From an uncultured Amylibacter sp. (GTDB taxonomy: Bacteria > Pseudomonadota > Alphaproteobacteria > Rhodobacterales > Rhodobacteraceae): a stretch of DNA of 64,000 nt. The position numbers and the translations under genes were made by a program. The notes below the pieces were generated by a model, which had not been told where the DNA came from, did not search any database, and saw only the letters and a list, made by a program, of their open reading frames with translations. Every line of letters starts with the position of its first letter. Within the stretch, counting starts at the first letter, position 1. Where the stretch lies: assembly GCA_947497475.1 (NCBI GenBank), contig CANMGS010000001.1, forward strand, positions 558,001 to 622,000, written 5' to 3'. This document shows, in pieces, positions 53,009-62,104 of the stretch.

Positions 53009-53455
53009 ATGGCACCTGAATTAAGCGTATCGCAATGGTTTAACGCACCCCAAGATCTGACTTTGAAAGATTTACGGGGCAAAGTCGTGGTTATAGAGGC
53101 ATTTCAAATGCTGTGCCCTGGCTGCATATTAGAAGGTATACCGTTGGCGAAATCCATCCATGCCACATTCCCCTCTGATAAAGTTGCAATGATTGGGCTG
53201 CATACTGTGTTTGAACACCACGATGCGATGACACCAGTTTCGTTAAAGGCATTCTTGCATGAGTTCAAAGTTACTTTCCCCGTAGCGGTCGATAAAGCAG
53301 GGCCAAACAACATTCCCCAAACAATGGAAACCTACGGTATGCGTGGCACACCGAGTTTAATATTAATTGACCCAGAGGGCGAGTTACGCGCACATCATTT
53401 TGGCAACGTTTCCGAACTGCAAATCGGGGCGGAAATCGCAACGTTATTGAAGTAA
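53009..53455 (+). CDS. Redoxin/AhpC-TSA-like thiol-disulfide protein
   Basis: A 148-residue thioredoxin-fold protein with active site LCPGC (about residues 34-38) and the cis-proline region YGMRGTPSLILIDPEG. It lacks a signal peptide, so it is likely cytosolic. Resembles TlpA/ResA-like or peroxiredoxin-like reductases. Follows the frameshifted secreted-protein gene by 52 bases and may share its promoter. Confidence 0.88.
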   Translation: MAPELSVSQWFNAPQDLTLKDLRGKVVVIEAFQMLCPGCILEGIPLAKSIHATFPSDKVAMIGLHTVFEHHDAMTPVSLKAFLHEFKVTFPVAVDKAGPNNIPQTMETYGMRGTPSLILIDPEGELRAHHFGNVSELQIGAEIATLLK

Positions 53456-53465
53456 CCTATCGTGG

Positions 53466-53963
53466 TTAACTTCTTGCAGATGCTTTTAGATGTGCTGCGA
53501 ATTCATCACGTAAAAAGTCGCGTGTGTTGTTACCCCTTAGGATTTTTGTCAGCTCGCCTTTGCCATCAAACAGTAATATTGTGATATGTGGAACGTGATA
53601 TTTGTTCGCGAATGCCTGACCATCTGTGCTGCGAATATTCGCTACGAGATATTGTAATTGATCGTCGTCAAAATTGCCCAGAGCTTTGCGGGTTTCTTTC
53701 TGCAAAGCTTGGCATCGTGGGCATTGGGGATCGTGGATTTGGACGATGGTTGGCATACCATTGCCAACTTTTGTAAGATCACCCTCTTCCAAACTGCATT
53801 TAACATTCACGGCTGCGAAAGCGCCACCTGCGCCAACCAAGCTTAGCCCAATTGTGACATTGCGAAGTTTCCGTAAAAAAGCACGTCTGTCGTTTGAGAC
53901 ATTTTGCTGAACAGGTTTAGATTTGGCCTTCACTCTTTGCTTTTTATGTTTCTTTCTCATCAC
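53466..53963 (-). CDS. Thioredoxin-fold protein with Tat-type signal
   Basis: A 165-residue protein. The N-terminus is lysine-rich, then NDRRAFLRKLRNVTIGLSLVGAGGAFA forms a twin-arginine signal, so the protein is exported folded or anchored. The thioredoxin domain has the CPRC active site (DPQCPRCQALQKETRKALG) and a VPHITILLFDGKGE strand with cis-proline position. Convergent with the redoxin gene; together they form a small redox cluster. Confidence 0.85.
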   Translation of the reverse strand: MMRKKHKKQRVKAKSKPVQQNVSNDRRAFLRKLRNVTIGLSLVGAGGAFAAVNVKCSLEEGDLTKVGNGMPTIVQIHDPQCPRCQALQKETRKALGNFDDDQLQYLVANIRSTDGQAFANKYHVPHITILLFDGKGELTKILRGNNTRDFLRDEFAAHLKASARS

Positions 53964-54067
53964 AAAATCCCCTTATAGTTGTTTTCAAAATCAACTTATT
54001 GGGGTTTATGCTACGCATTACTTAAGCAATGTGTAATCAAAACTGTGTGAGTAACCATAAAAGTAAA

Positions 54068-55504
54068 TTAGCTACCAGGTGAAACTGTCACACATGTTTG
54101 GCTACGAGCACGCAAACGAGAACATGCTTTATTTGCGTCAGCTTGGGATAACCCTACAAAACGAGCCCGATACAAACGTGCACCATTTACTGTTGCAGGT
54201 GCAATTCTACGCGAGGCGCCCTCAAGCGGGCCAAGATTGCTTAATGCAGCTGTTAATAGTGTCTTTTCCGCTTCAAACTTTGACCCAAATGCTCCTAATT
54301 GGACTGACCATGCATGACCAGATGTTGATTTGCGTGAAACGACGCGCGGCTCTGAGGGCGCTTGTGCCACCTGAACAGGTTGCGATGTTGTAACCAACGC
54401 CGCAGGAATAACGTTTGCTGAGCGCAATACTGGCTTTGGTGATTTTGCAATCGTTGGCGTGGGTTCACTCGCTTGTTCAGCTAAGGCTTGCTTAAGCACA
54501 GCTTCAACTTCCGATTGATCTACAGCGGCCACCAACAATGGTTTTGGCTCTGGTGTAGCTGGTTTTCTTGCAACACGCATCTTTGGAATTGGGCTTGTTC
54601 GAACGGCACCACTGACCACGACTTTAATTATTTTGGGTTTCTCATTTGTAACTGGCGCAATACGTGCTGGCTTACGTTCTGCAAGGCGCGTGTTCACACG
54701 GCCAAAACCCATATCCAATAATTGTGCAACACGTGCATTACGAGAGGCAGATGTTTTGCCACCAAATACAGTCGCAATCACACGTTTGTTTCCACGTTCT
54801 GCGGATGCAACCAGATTAAACCCAGCCGCATTTGTGAACCCCGTTTTAATGCCATCTGCACCGCGATAGTTGGCCAACAACTTGCGGTTCGTATTGGCAA
54901 CTTGGCGCACACCAGCATCTGTTGAGCGGCGTGAGAACAAATTATAATACTGCGGATAATCATAAAACAAACGACGACCCAGCAATGTCATATCACGTGC
55001 CGTCGAAAGGTGTCCTGATTGCGTAAGTCCGTGTGCATTTTTAAAAGTGGATGATTTCATCCCCAAGCGTTTTGCTGTTGCTGTCATACGGCGAGCAAAA
55101 GCGGCCTCACTGCCCGAGACCGCTTCGCCCAATGCCGTAGCTGCGTCATTTGCGGATTTCACAGCAGCGCCACGGATAAGGTATTTCAGTTCAATACGCT
55201 GGCCCGCTTTCAGGCCAAGTTTTGAAGGTGGTTCAGAGGCCGCATGCTTTGAGATGCGCACCCTTTTGTTCAAACTAATTTCGCCACGCTCAATCGCTTG
55301 GAACACAACATAAAGCGTCATCATTTTTGTCAAAGAGGCTGGATGAAGGCGCGTATCAGCATTGCGAGAATGCACAACTTGTCCAGTTCGGGCATCCATT
55401 ACCATCGCAGCATAAGGTGCAGCATAGCTGATGCTGACTGCATAAAGATTCATCAATAAGAATACTACCATGGCTGTTAGCCAATGGTTCAACTGCCTTA
55501 GCAT
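54068..55504 (-). CDS. D-alanyl-D-alanine carboxypeptidase with SPOR domain (PBP5/6-like)
   Basis: A 478-residue periplasmic enzyme that trims peptidoglycan pentapeptides. Signal anchor (NHWLTAMVVFLLMNLYAVSISYA), then S11 peptidase motifs SLTKMM (SxxK, about residue 60), SAN (VKSANDAATALG) and KTG (DGIKTGFTNAAG). A proline/alanine-rich linker leads to a C-terminal SPOR domain (WSVQLGAFGSKFEAEKTLLTAALSNLGPLEG), which binds denuded glycan at division septa. Divergent from clpS, a conserved roseobacter arrangement as I recall. Confidence 0.95.
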   Translation of the reverse strand: MLRQLNHWLTAMVVFLLMNLYAVSISYAAPYAAMVMDARTGQVVHSRNADTRLHPASLTKMMTLYVVFQAIERGEISLNKRVRISKHAASEPPSKLGLKAGQRIELKYLIRGAAVKSANDAATALGEAVSGSEAAFARRMTATAKRLGMKSSTFKNAHGLTQSGHLSTARDMTLLGRRLFYDYPQYYNLFSRRSTDAGVRQVANTNRKLLANYRGADGIKTGFTNAAGFNLVASAERGNKRVIATVFGGKTSASRNARVAQLLDMGFGRVNTRLAERKPARIAPVTNEKPKIIKVVVSGAVRTSPIPKMRVARKPATPEPKPLLVAAVDQSEVEAVLKQALAEQASEPTPTIAKSPKPVLRSANVIPAALVTTSQPVQVAQAPSEPRVVSRKSTSGHAWSVQLGAFGSKFEAEKTLLTAALSNLGPLEGASRRIAPATVNGARLYRARFVGLSQADANKACSRLRARSQTCVTVSPGS

Positions 55505-55812
55505 CGGTTGTCTCCGATATCTGCCTGTTACTGCCTCATCCGCTTTTCGCGGTATTCGTTATGGCAAACGTAGCACGACATTTATTTTCAGAAAATAACT
55601 ATTTTACAGAAACTTATATTATGTTCTGATAGCAACAAAACCAGAGCATTCTCGCTCATACGCCCCCACAAACACAACACTTAGTGGTTGTTTACCCATT
55701 AACCACTAGACCTCTGCCCTAAAAATGCCCCATTTGGCCCCAATTAGACTTTTTTCTTCCTTACGGCAGCGGTATACACTGTCTAAAATTAAATGCCGAA
55801 ACGTACGATCTT
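55505..55812. promoter_or_regulatory. dacA-clpS divergent intergenic region
   Basis: 308 bases without a gene. It must hold promoters for both divergent genes. The only clear structure is the inverted repeat TAGTGGTT-11 nt-AACCACTA (55682-55708). No small ORF or RNA gene is supported. Confidence 0.5.
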
Positions 55813-56148
55813 ATGACAAAACCAATTACATTATCCAACGATGACGACTATGACAGCGACACAGCGGTTGTCACCAAGACCAAGCCGAAAACGGCTAAGC
55901 CGCCTATGTATAAGGTGCTGTTATTAAACGACGACTATACGCCAATGGAATTTGTTGTGCACGTGTTGGAGCGGTTCTTTGCTATCAACCATCAGTCAGC
56001 AATTGAAATCATGATGACCGTTCATAAAAAGGGCGCCGCTGTTGTAGGTGTATTCTCACATGATATAGCGGAAACCAAAGTAACCCAAGTTATGGACTTG
56101 GCACGTAAACATGAACATCCGCTGCAATGCACAATGGAAAAGGAATAG
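55813..56148 (+). CDS. clpS: ATP-dependent Clp protease adaptor ClpS
   Basis: N-end rule adaptor delivering substrates to ClpAP. The 111-residue protein has the disordered N-terminus and the core [80 protein letters not shown], with the N-degron pocket residues (NDD, M, H). Followed after 19 bases by the RsmC-like gene. Confidence 0.97.
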   Translation: MTKPITLSNDDDYDSDTAVVTKTKPKTAKPPMYKVLLLNDDYTPMEFVVHVLERFFAINHQSAIEIMMTVHKKGAAVVGVFSHDIAETKVTQVMDLARKHEHPLQCTMEKE

Positions 56149-56167
56149 GCGTTTACGCCCTACGTAT

Positions 56168-57169
56168 ATGGCTCAATCTTCCCGTCTTTCTAAACTGTTC
56201 GATACTCTAACGGACGAGCTGCCTGATAACGGCTCAATCCTGATCATGCGTGCTACAAACAATCCTGCTTATCGTAGATTTAACGCCAACGATCTAAAAG
56301 CAGTTCAAACATTCAAGCCGACTTTCGAAGTTTTGGAAAATATTGGTATACGCCCCGCTCAAGAAATACCATCATCCGTTAAAGCTGCCATTGTTGAACT
56401 CACACGATCAAAGCCAGAAAACTTAGCGAATATCGCAAAGGCTTATAATGCTTTAGAGCTTGGTGGTACATTGTTTATTGATGGCGCAAAAACAGACGGT
56501 ATTGATAGTATATTTAAGGCTGTGAAATCAAAGGCCACTGTCGAGGGTTCCTATTCGAAATCGCATGGCAAAACCATTTGGACACTCAAAGGTAAGGATG
56601 AAAATCCTTTCAAAGAATGGCTGGCACTAACAGATATCATCCAGAATAAAGACGACTTCTGGTCTGTTCCTGGCATCTTTAGTGCAGATGCAATTGACCC
56701 TGCTAGTGCATTATTATGCGAAAGCATCACAGTGCCTTTAAAAGGAAGAGGCGCGGATTTGGGTGCAGGTTGGGGTTACCTTAGCCAACATGCATTGCAG
56801 AAATACCCAGAAATCACATCATTAGATTTATTCGAAGCTGAAAAAGTCAGTCTAGATTGTGCGCAAAAAAACATTACGGATAACCGTGCCCAATTCCATT
56901 GGACCGATGTTCAAACGATGCCGGACAAAGGCGGATATGATTTCATCATCATGAACCCTCCATTCCATGTATCCCGTAAAGCGGATGTTTCTTTAGGGCG
57001 CGATTTCATTGCAAAAGCTTCAAAATTACTTGCGCCGAAAGGGCGCTTGTGGATGGTCGCAAATAAGCAATTGGCCTATGAAGCCGTCTTGGATGCAAGC
57101 TTTAACACTTGGTCCTATGAAGAGCAGACGCCGATCTTCAAAGTGATCCACGCCCGCCGTCCAAAATAA
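56168..57169 (+). CDS. RsmC-like SAM-dependent rRNA methyltransferase
   Basis: A 333-residue methyltransferase of the RsmC/RlmG type (16S rRNA G1207-like N2 methylation). The N-terminal half is a degenerate methyltransferase-like domain, the C-terminal half carries the SAM motif GRGADLGAGWGYLSQHAL and the catalytic NPPFH (IIMNPPFHVSRKAD). ATG at 56168 is chosen because the track start overlaps clpS without family-like sequence. Likely in an operon with clpS. Confidence 0.88.
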   Translation: MAQSSRLSKLFDTLTDELPDNGSILIMRATNNPAYRRFNANDLKAVQTFKPTFEVLENIGIRPAQEIPSSVKAAIVELTRSKPENLANIAKAYNALELGGTLFIDGAKTDGIDSIFKAVKSKATVEGSYSKSHGKTIWTLKGKDENPFKEWLALTDIIQNKDDFWSVPGIFSADAIDPASALLCESITVPLKGRGADLGAGWGYLSQHALQKYPEITSLDLFEAEKVSLDCAQKNITDNRAQFHWTDVQTMPDKGGYDFIIMNPPFHVSRKADVSLGRDFIAKASKLLAPKGRLWMVANKQLAYEAVLDASFNTWSYEEQTPIFKVIHARRPK

Positions 57170-57244
57170 CACCTGAACTAACGATTGGCACGCAGGCTTC
57201 GTTTCCACTAACCTACCCAGACAGAATCATAGAACGGACCACGC

Positions 57245-58051
57245 ATGTCTTTTTCGATCGAAGGTAAAACAGCTATTGTTACTGGTGCTGCAAATGGCAT
57301 TGGGCTTGCTATCGCGCGACATTTTATTGACCAAGGTGCGAATGTGATGTTCGCGGATATGGACGAAGATAAATTGATCATGGAGTGCGATTCATTGGAT
57401 TGTCCACAAGCCAGATACTTCAACGGCGACTTGCGCAAAAAACTGACGATCGCGAACCTACAGTCCGCAACAATAGATGCGTTTGATCGTATCGATATCC
57501 TTATAAATGCAAGCCGCCAAGTTTTACCATCAAACCCACTAGAGCCAAAAGCAGACGGTTTTGAAGCCTTGTTTCAGCAAAACGTTCTTGCGAACCTACG
57601 CCTGACGCAATCGGTTGCCAAAGTTATGATTCAACAAGCCGAAGGCAGCGACGAGGATGGTACAGAATGTATCGGATCTGTCGTCAATCTAAGCTCCATC
57701 GCATCAGAGCGTGCGCACCCTGATCTGTTAGCTTATTCTGTAAGTTGTGCCGCCTTAAACCAAATGACACGCTCGCTGGCTGTCAGTCTTGCCCCTGACC
57801 GTATCCGCGTAAACGCAATCGCAATCGGATCTGTTATGTCGGCAAATCTACAAAACTATCTAAAAGACGACGAAGACTTGCGCGATCAAATGGCCATGGT
57901 CACTCCAATGGGCCGTATTGCCGATGCACAGGAAGTCACAGAAGTAACGCAATTCTTAGCGGCTAACAGCGCCAGCTTTGTAACGGGACAGATCCTAACC
58001 GTGGATGGTGGGCGCACATTGATCGATCCTATGGATACCGCAGTTCATTAA
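57245..58051 (+). CDS. Short-chain dehydrogenase/reductase lacking the catalytic lysine
   Basis: A 268-residue classical SDR: cofactor motif TGAANGIGLAIA, aspartate-ended strand MFADMDEDK (favouring NAD), and the C-terminal PMGRIADAQEVTEVTQFLAANSASFVTGQILTVDGG. The catalytic region reads LLAYSVSCAALNQM: the tyrosine is present but the lysine of YxxxK is a cysteine (TGT), and the NNAG motif reads INAS. The enzyme may be inactive or use another mechanism. Monocistronic. Confidence 0.9.
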   Translation: MSFSIEGKTAIVTGAANGIGLAIARHFIDQGANVMFADMDEDKLIMECDSLDCPQARYFNGDLRKKLTIANLQSATIDAFDRIDILINASRQVLPSNPLEPKADGFEALFQQNVLANLRLTQSVAKVMIQQAEGSDEDGTECIGSVVNLSSIASERAHPDLLAYSVSCAALNQMTRSLAVSLAPDRIRVNAIAIGSVMSANLQNYLKDDEDLRDQMAMVTPMGRIADAQEVTEVTQFLAANSASFVTGQILTVDGGRTLIDPMDTAVH

Positions 58052-58178
58052 AAATAATGCACTATTAACGCACATCTAATGACAGGGGGCTGGCATGCAT
58101 TTCCCGTTATTGCGCTTGTACTAAAACCACCAAGTCATAAAATCCATATAAACGAGTTACCCATTCAGGAGACCAAAT

Positions 58179-58541
58179 ATGGAAACCTATAAAAATACAG
58201 ATACGATCAAGGGCTATCATGCCCATGTATATTTTGGCGCTGAAAGTACAGATCAAGCCACAAAGCTTTGCCAAGATGCATCTGGTTTATTCAACGTAGA
58301 TATGGGGCGCATCCATGAACGCCCTGTCGGCCCACATCCAATGTTTTCATGCCAACTTGGATGTACAGTTGAACAATTCTCTGATCTTTTGCCGTGGCTT
58401 GCCTTGAACAGGGATGGTTTGATTGTGTTTTGTCACACAGAAACAGATGATCACCTGGCGGATCACACCAAACACGTGATCTGGTTGGGCGAAGCGCAAC
58501 CGTTAGATTTGTCTATATTCCGCCAAGAAACCAGCGCATAA
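58179..58541 (+). CDS. DOPA 4,5-dioxygenase family protein
   Basis: A 120-residue protein of the small DOPA 4,5-dioxygenase-like family: GYHAHVYFGAES, GRIHERPVGPHPMFSCQLGC and VFCHTETDDHLADHTKHVIWLGE contain the conserved histidines expected to bind metal. Function in bacteria is generally uncertain. Followed by a clear terminator. Confidence 0.9.
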   Translation: METYKNTDTIKGYHAHVYFGAESTDQATKLCQDASGLFNVDMGRIHERPVGPHPMFSCQLGCTVEQFSDLLPWLALNRDGLIVFCHTETDDHLADHTKHVIWLGEAQPLDLSIFRQETSA

Positions 58542-58545
58542 AAAA

Positions 58546-58572
58546 AAAGCCCTTGCAAATGCAAAGGCTTTT
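58546..58572. terminator. Bidirectional terminator
   Basis: AAAGCCCTTGCA-AA-TGCAAAGGCTTTT, an imperfect 11-12-bp stem with A and T flanks between convergent genes; suits both directions. Confidence 0.88.
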
Positions 58573-58593
58573 AAAACTCAAATACAGTTCAAC

Positions 58594-59328
58594 TTATTCA
58601 GCTTCGCCGCCATCTTTTGGCAAGTTGAATAGGCTATCTGCATCGATCTCTGGTTCGTCGTCTTTCTTCACATCATCTGTCAAAGTGAAGTTCTCAAAAC
58701 CACTGACTGAGCTTGGCATTTGTGGTTCGTCAGGCATGTGCAATGATTGCTCTGTTGAAACAAGCTTCATGCGCTCTTCTTCAGACATCGCACTGCCATC
58801 TTTTGCAGCTTTTTTAGCAGCCTTTTGAACAGCCGCGTCTAATTCGATCTGCTTACACAAACCTAATGCAACAGGGTCGATTGGCTGAATGTTTGCGATG
58901 TTCCAATGTGTGCGATCACGTAATGCTTGGATTGTTGGTTTTGTCGTACCAACTAATTTAGACACCTGACCGTCTGTCAATTCTGGGTGGAACTTTACCA
59001 ACCACAAGATACCTGATGGGCGGTCTTGGCGTTTTGAAAGCGGTGTGTAGCGCGGGCCACGGCGTTTTTGTTCGCCTTCGGCAGCAGCGTTGTATTTTAG
59101 CTGTAGCTTGTGAATTGGCTTCTCTTCACCTGCTTTGATCTCTTCTGCAGTCAACTGGTTGTTGGCAATCGGATCAAACCCTTTGATGCCTTGTGCCACT
59201 TCACCGTCAGCGATGCCGTTCACTTCTAACTCGTGCAAACCACAGAAATCTGCGATCTGTTTAAACGTTAAAGTCGTGTTATCAACCAACCAAACAGCGG
59301 TTGCTTTTGCCATAATAGGTAGAGCCAT
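58594..59328 (-). CDS. DUF1013 / cell-cycle regulator TrcR-like protein
   Basis: A 244-residue alphaproteobacterial protein: MALPIMAKATAVWLVDNTTLTFKQIADFCGLHELEVNGIADGEVAQGIKGFDPIANNQLT is the DUF1013 start, containing two helix-turn-helix-like regions; a second one is FHPELTDGQVSKLVGTTKPTIQALRDRTHWN. NCBI names such proteins cell cycle transcriptional regulator TrcR, from memory. ATG at 59328 is preferred to the track start 27 codons upstream, because AGGA lies before it and the extension is not family-like. Confidence 0.87.
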   Translation of the reverse strand: MALPIMAKATAVWLVDNTTLTFKQIADFCGLHELEVNGIADGEVAQGIKGFDPIANNQLTAEEIKAGEEKPIHKLQLKYNAAAEGEQKRRGPRYTPLSKRQDRPSGILWLVKFHPELTDGQVSKLVGTTKPTIQALRDRTHWNIANIQPIDPVALGLCKQIELDAAVQKAAKKAAKDGSAMSEEERMKLVSTEQSLHMPDEPQMPSSVSGFENFTLTDDVKKDDEPEIDADSLFNLPKDGGEAE

Positions 59329-59461
59329 ATCAGCGTTCCTTATCCATACATCTCTCCCGTACCGAGAATCGGGTACCAGCCGCTTTGGCCAGTGAATTTT
59401 CCGTTTCAAGAGGGGAATTCCCCGTCTATATAGGGTGAAACGACCAAAAGGGAAAGTCCTA

Positions 59462-60097
59462 ATGTTTCGCAGCTTATTAGCCTTCTTATTGTTGTCTTTC
59501 CCCGCTCATGCCGAAGGCGAACGACCAGGCGATTTTGATTATTACGTCATGTCTTTATCTTGGACACCAACATGGTGCGAACTGACAGGCGACGCGCGCA
59601 AATCACCACAATGCGACAGTGGCAAAGGTCATGGTTTCACATTGCACGGACTGTGGCCACAATTTACCGATGGCGGCTGGCCAAGCTATTGTCGAACAAC
59701 AGCCCGCAATCCTTCGCGCACTATGTCGAATGATATGGCGGACATCATGGGCACCAGTGGATTGGCATGGCACCAATGGAAAAAACATGGGCGCTGTACG
59801 GGCCTATCTGCGGCGGATTACTATGCATTGTCACGTATGGCTTATGGCAAAATCAACCGCCCTGCTGTTTTGCGAAAATTGAAGAAAGACATTCAACTAC
59901 CCGCTTCCGTGATTGAAGATGCCTTTATGGAAGCCAATCCGACATTGTTGCAAAACCAAGTGACGATCACATGCAAGGCACGTCAAATCCAAGAAGTACG
60001 TATTTGTATGACAAAAGATTTAGAGCTGACGAAATGCGGGCGTGATGTGATTAAGGATTGCTCATTACGTGACGCTGGATTGGCGAAGATACGTTAA
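59462..60097 (+). CDS. Secreted ribonuclease T2
   Basis: A 211-residue exported RNase. Signal peptide MFRSLLAFLLLSFPAHA, then the two conserved active-site segments FTLHGLWPQ (CAS I) and WHQWKKHGRC (CAS II), with six or more cysteines for disulfides. Degrades RNA to 2',3'-cyclic and 3' nucleotides in the periplasm or outside, perhaps for phosphate scavenging. ATG at 59462 is preferred to 59435 because it starts the signal peptide. Convergent with the quinone oxidoreductase gene. Confidence 0.95.
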   Translation: MFRSLLAFLLLSFPAHAEGERPGDFDYYVMSLSWTPTWCELTGDARKSPQCDSGKGHGFTLHGLWPQFTDGGWPSYCRTTARNPSRTMSNDMADIMGTSGLAWHQWKKHGRCTGLSAADYYALSRMAYGKINRPAVLRKLKKDIQLPASVIEDAFMEANPTLLQNQVTITCKARQIQEVRICMTKDLELTKCGRDVIKDCSLRDAGLAKIR

Positions 60098-60101
60098 GCA
60101 T

Positions 60102-61073
60102 TTATTTTATCGTTCGTAGGACAATCTTGCCAATATGCTTTCCCGCTTCCATACGCATATGCGCGGCAGATGCATCGCTTAGATCAAAGGTTTGATCCAT
60201 AATCGGTGCCAGTTTACCAGCCTCGATCAAGGGCCAAACTTTGGTGCGTAAATCATTCGCAAGTCGTGCCTTGGTCAGATCGGTTTGTGGGCGCAGGAAT
60301 GAGCCCGTCAGCACCAGCTCTTTTGCCATAACCAATGCTATATTCATCTCGGCCTTTATACCTTGTAAAAACGCGATATTCACAAGGCGCCCACCCTGCC
60401 CTAATACCTTTAGGTTTCGTGCTGTATAATCACCGCCGACCATATCCAAAACAACGTCTATTTTCTGGTCTTTTAAGGTCTCTACAAAATCTTCATTGTG
60501 ATAATTGATCGCGATATCCGCGCCTATTTCCAGACACTTAGCGCATTTATCATCAGAACCTGCTGTCACAATTGCACGTGCACCAAAAGCGCGGGCCAGC
60601 ATTATGGCAGTCGTACCAATACCGCTGGTGCCACCATGAATAAGAACAGTTTCACCCGCCTTTAAATCCGCCTTTACAAACAGGTTAAACCAGACTGTAA
60701 AAAACGTCTCGGGCAGTGCCGCAGCAGATGCCATATCAACGCCCTTTGGAACCGGCAACACATGCCCCGCATTGGTCAGCGAATATTCCGCATAACCACC
60801 ACCCGGTAACAATGCACAAACCTCGTCCCCCACTGCCCATTGCGAAACGCTTTCCCCAACGGCCGCAATCACACCAGCACTTTCCAGCCCAGGTAGATCA
60901 GATGCGCCTTTGGGTGGGTTATAAAGCCCCGCACGTTGTAAGCAGTCTGGCCTGTTAACGCCAGCATAGTGATTCTGAATTACAACTTGCCCGTATGCAG
61001 GTGTTGGAACATCACGTGTTCCAAGTGTTAAAACCTCTGGTCCGCCATGGGTCGGTAATTCAATAACCCGCAT
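60102..61073 (-). CDS. Zinc-independent quinone oxidoreductase (MDR family)
   Basis: A 323-residue NAD(P)H:quinone oxidoreductase of the medium-chain dehydrogenase superfamily. GroES-like N-terminus (HYAGVNRPDCLQRAGLYNPP, GLESAGVIAAVGESVSQWAVGDEVCALLPGGGYAEY) and Rossmann loop HGGTSGIGTTAIMLARAFGA. Zinc-ligand cysteines are absent. Starts 3 bases after the aminotransferase stop, so both are one operon. Confidence 0.93.
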   Translation of the reverse strand: MRVIELPTHGGPEVLTLGTRDVPTPAYGQVVIQNHYAGVNRPDCLQRAGLYNPPKGASDLPGLESAGVIAAVGESVSQWAVGDEVCALLPGGGYAEYSLTNAGHVLPVPKGVDMASAAALPETFFTVWFNLFVKADLKAGETVLIHGGTSGIGTTAIMLARAFGARAIVTAGSDDKCAKCLEIGADIAINYHNEDFVETLKDQKIDVVLDMVGGDYTARNLKVLGQGGRLVNIAFLQGIKAEMNIALVMAKELVLTGSFLRPQTDLTKARLANDLRTKVWPLIEAGKLAPIMDQTFDLSDASAAHMRMEAGKHIGKIVLRTIK

Positions 61074-61076
61074 GGT

Positions 61077-61955
61077 TTATGCCACGTCTTTTTGACTGAA
61101 CCGTGAGTGTGAATAATCCCAATAGATTTCACGTGCGCGCATTGTGATAGGGCATTCTGGCATCATACGGTCTTCGTATTTTGCTACAGGCATAACTTTG
61201 GCAATATTACCTGTACAGAATATCTCATCTGCGGTTTCAAAATCGCTCAATGTCATTTGTGTTTCGGTAACTTTGATACCATCTGCTTGTAGCAATTTAA
61301 TTGTTCTTTGACGATTTAAACCGTTCAGGAATGTTCCATTTGGAACAGGTGTAAAGACTTCGCCATCTTTTACTGTGAACACATTCGTTGATGCGGTTTC
61401 CGCAACATTCCCATCAATGTCCAAAGACAATGCATTATTAAAGCCACGCTTACGTGCATCCGCCATGATACGCCCGTTGTTTGCATAAAGCGAACCCGCT
61501 TTGGCTTCGGTCATCGCCATATCTTGGCGTGGGCGGCAAAAAGGGGATGTTGTTAAAGAAAACGTACCAATTGCGGGCATTGGTAACTCTTCAATACACA
61601 ACGCAAAACCTGTGCTTTCTGGTTCTACATCAATGATCCCTGGCGTGCCTTGTTTGGACCACATCATAGGGCGAATATACAGTTCGGCATCTGCGTTGAA
61701 TTTTTTACAGCCTTCTTCGGACAGGCCAAATATTGTGTCGACATCAATAGGGGAAATCATACCCATGACTTCTGCCGAATGGATGATACGTTCACAGTTT
61801 AAAATCAGATCAGGACGGACGCCTTCGAACTGGCGTGCACCATCGAAAACTTGACTGCCCAACCATGCGACATGATCCGCTGCACCGATAATTGGTGCGT
61901 TACCTTCGTGCCATTCACCTTCAAAGAAAGTTACAATTTTTCCGCCTAAAGCCAT
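61077..61955 (-). CDS. Branched-chain amino acid aminotransferase-like protein
   Basis: A 292-residue fold-type IV PLP enzyme. LGSQVFDGARQFEGVRPDL at the N-terminus, TEAKAGSLYANNGRIMADARKRGFNNALSLDIDGNVAETASTNVFTVKDGEVFTP with the PLP lysine, and the NGLNRQRTIKLL segment are typical of IlvE-class transaminases. D-amino acid transaminases are near relatives. ATG at 61955 is used instead of the track start. Operon with the quinone oxidoreductase. Confidence 0.9.
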   Translation of the reverse strand: MALGGKIVTFFEGEWHEGNAPIIGAADHVAWLGSQVFDGARQFEGVRPDLILNCERIIHSAEVMGMISPIDVDTIFGLSEEGCKKFNADAELYIRPMMWSKQGTPGIIDVEPESTGFALCIEELPMPAIGTFSLTTSPFCRPRQDMAMTEAKAGSLYANNGRIMADARKRGFNNALSLDIDGNVAETASTNVFTVKDGEVFTPVPNGTFLNGLNRQRTIKLLQADGIKVTETQMTLSDFETADEIFCTGNIAKVMPVAKYEDRMMPECPITMRAREIYWDYSHSRFSQKDVA

Positions 61956-62104
61956 TTCAAATCCTCCCAATATTCAACTTGGCTAACGCGAATTTTGCAA
62001 CCGCTCAAGTGTGAACATTAATATTACCGTAAAAAGCAATAATATTACTCATACAGTATTTTACTTGGTATGAAGCCTATCCATTTCTCTATATTTAGCG
62101 CAAC

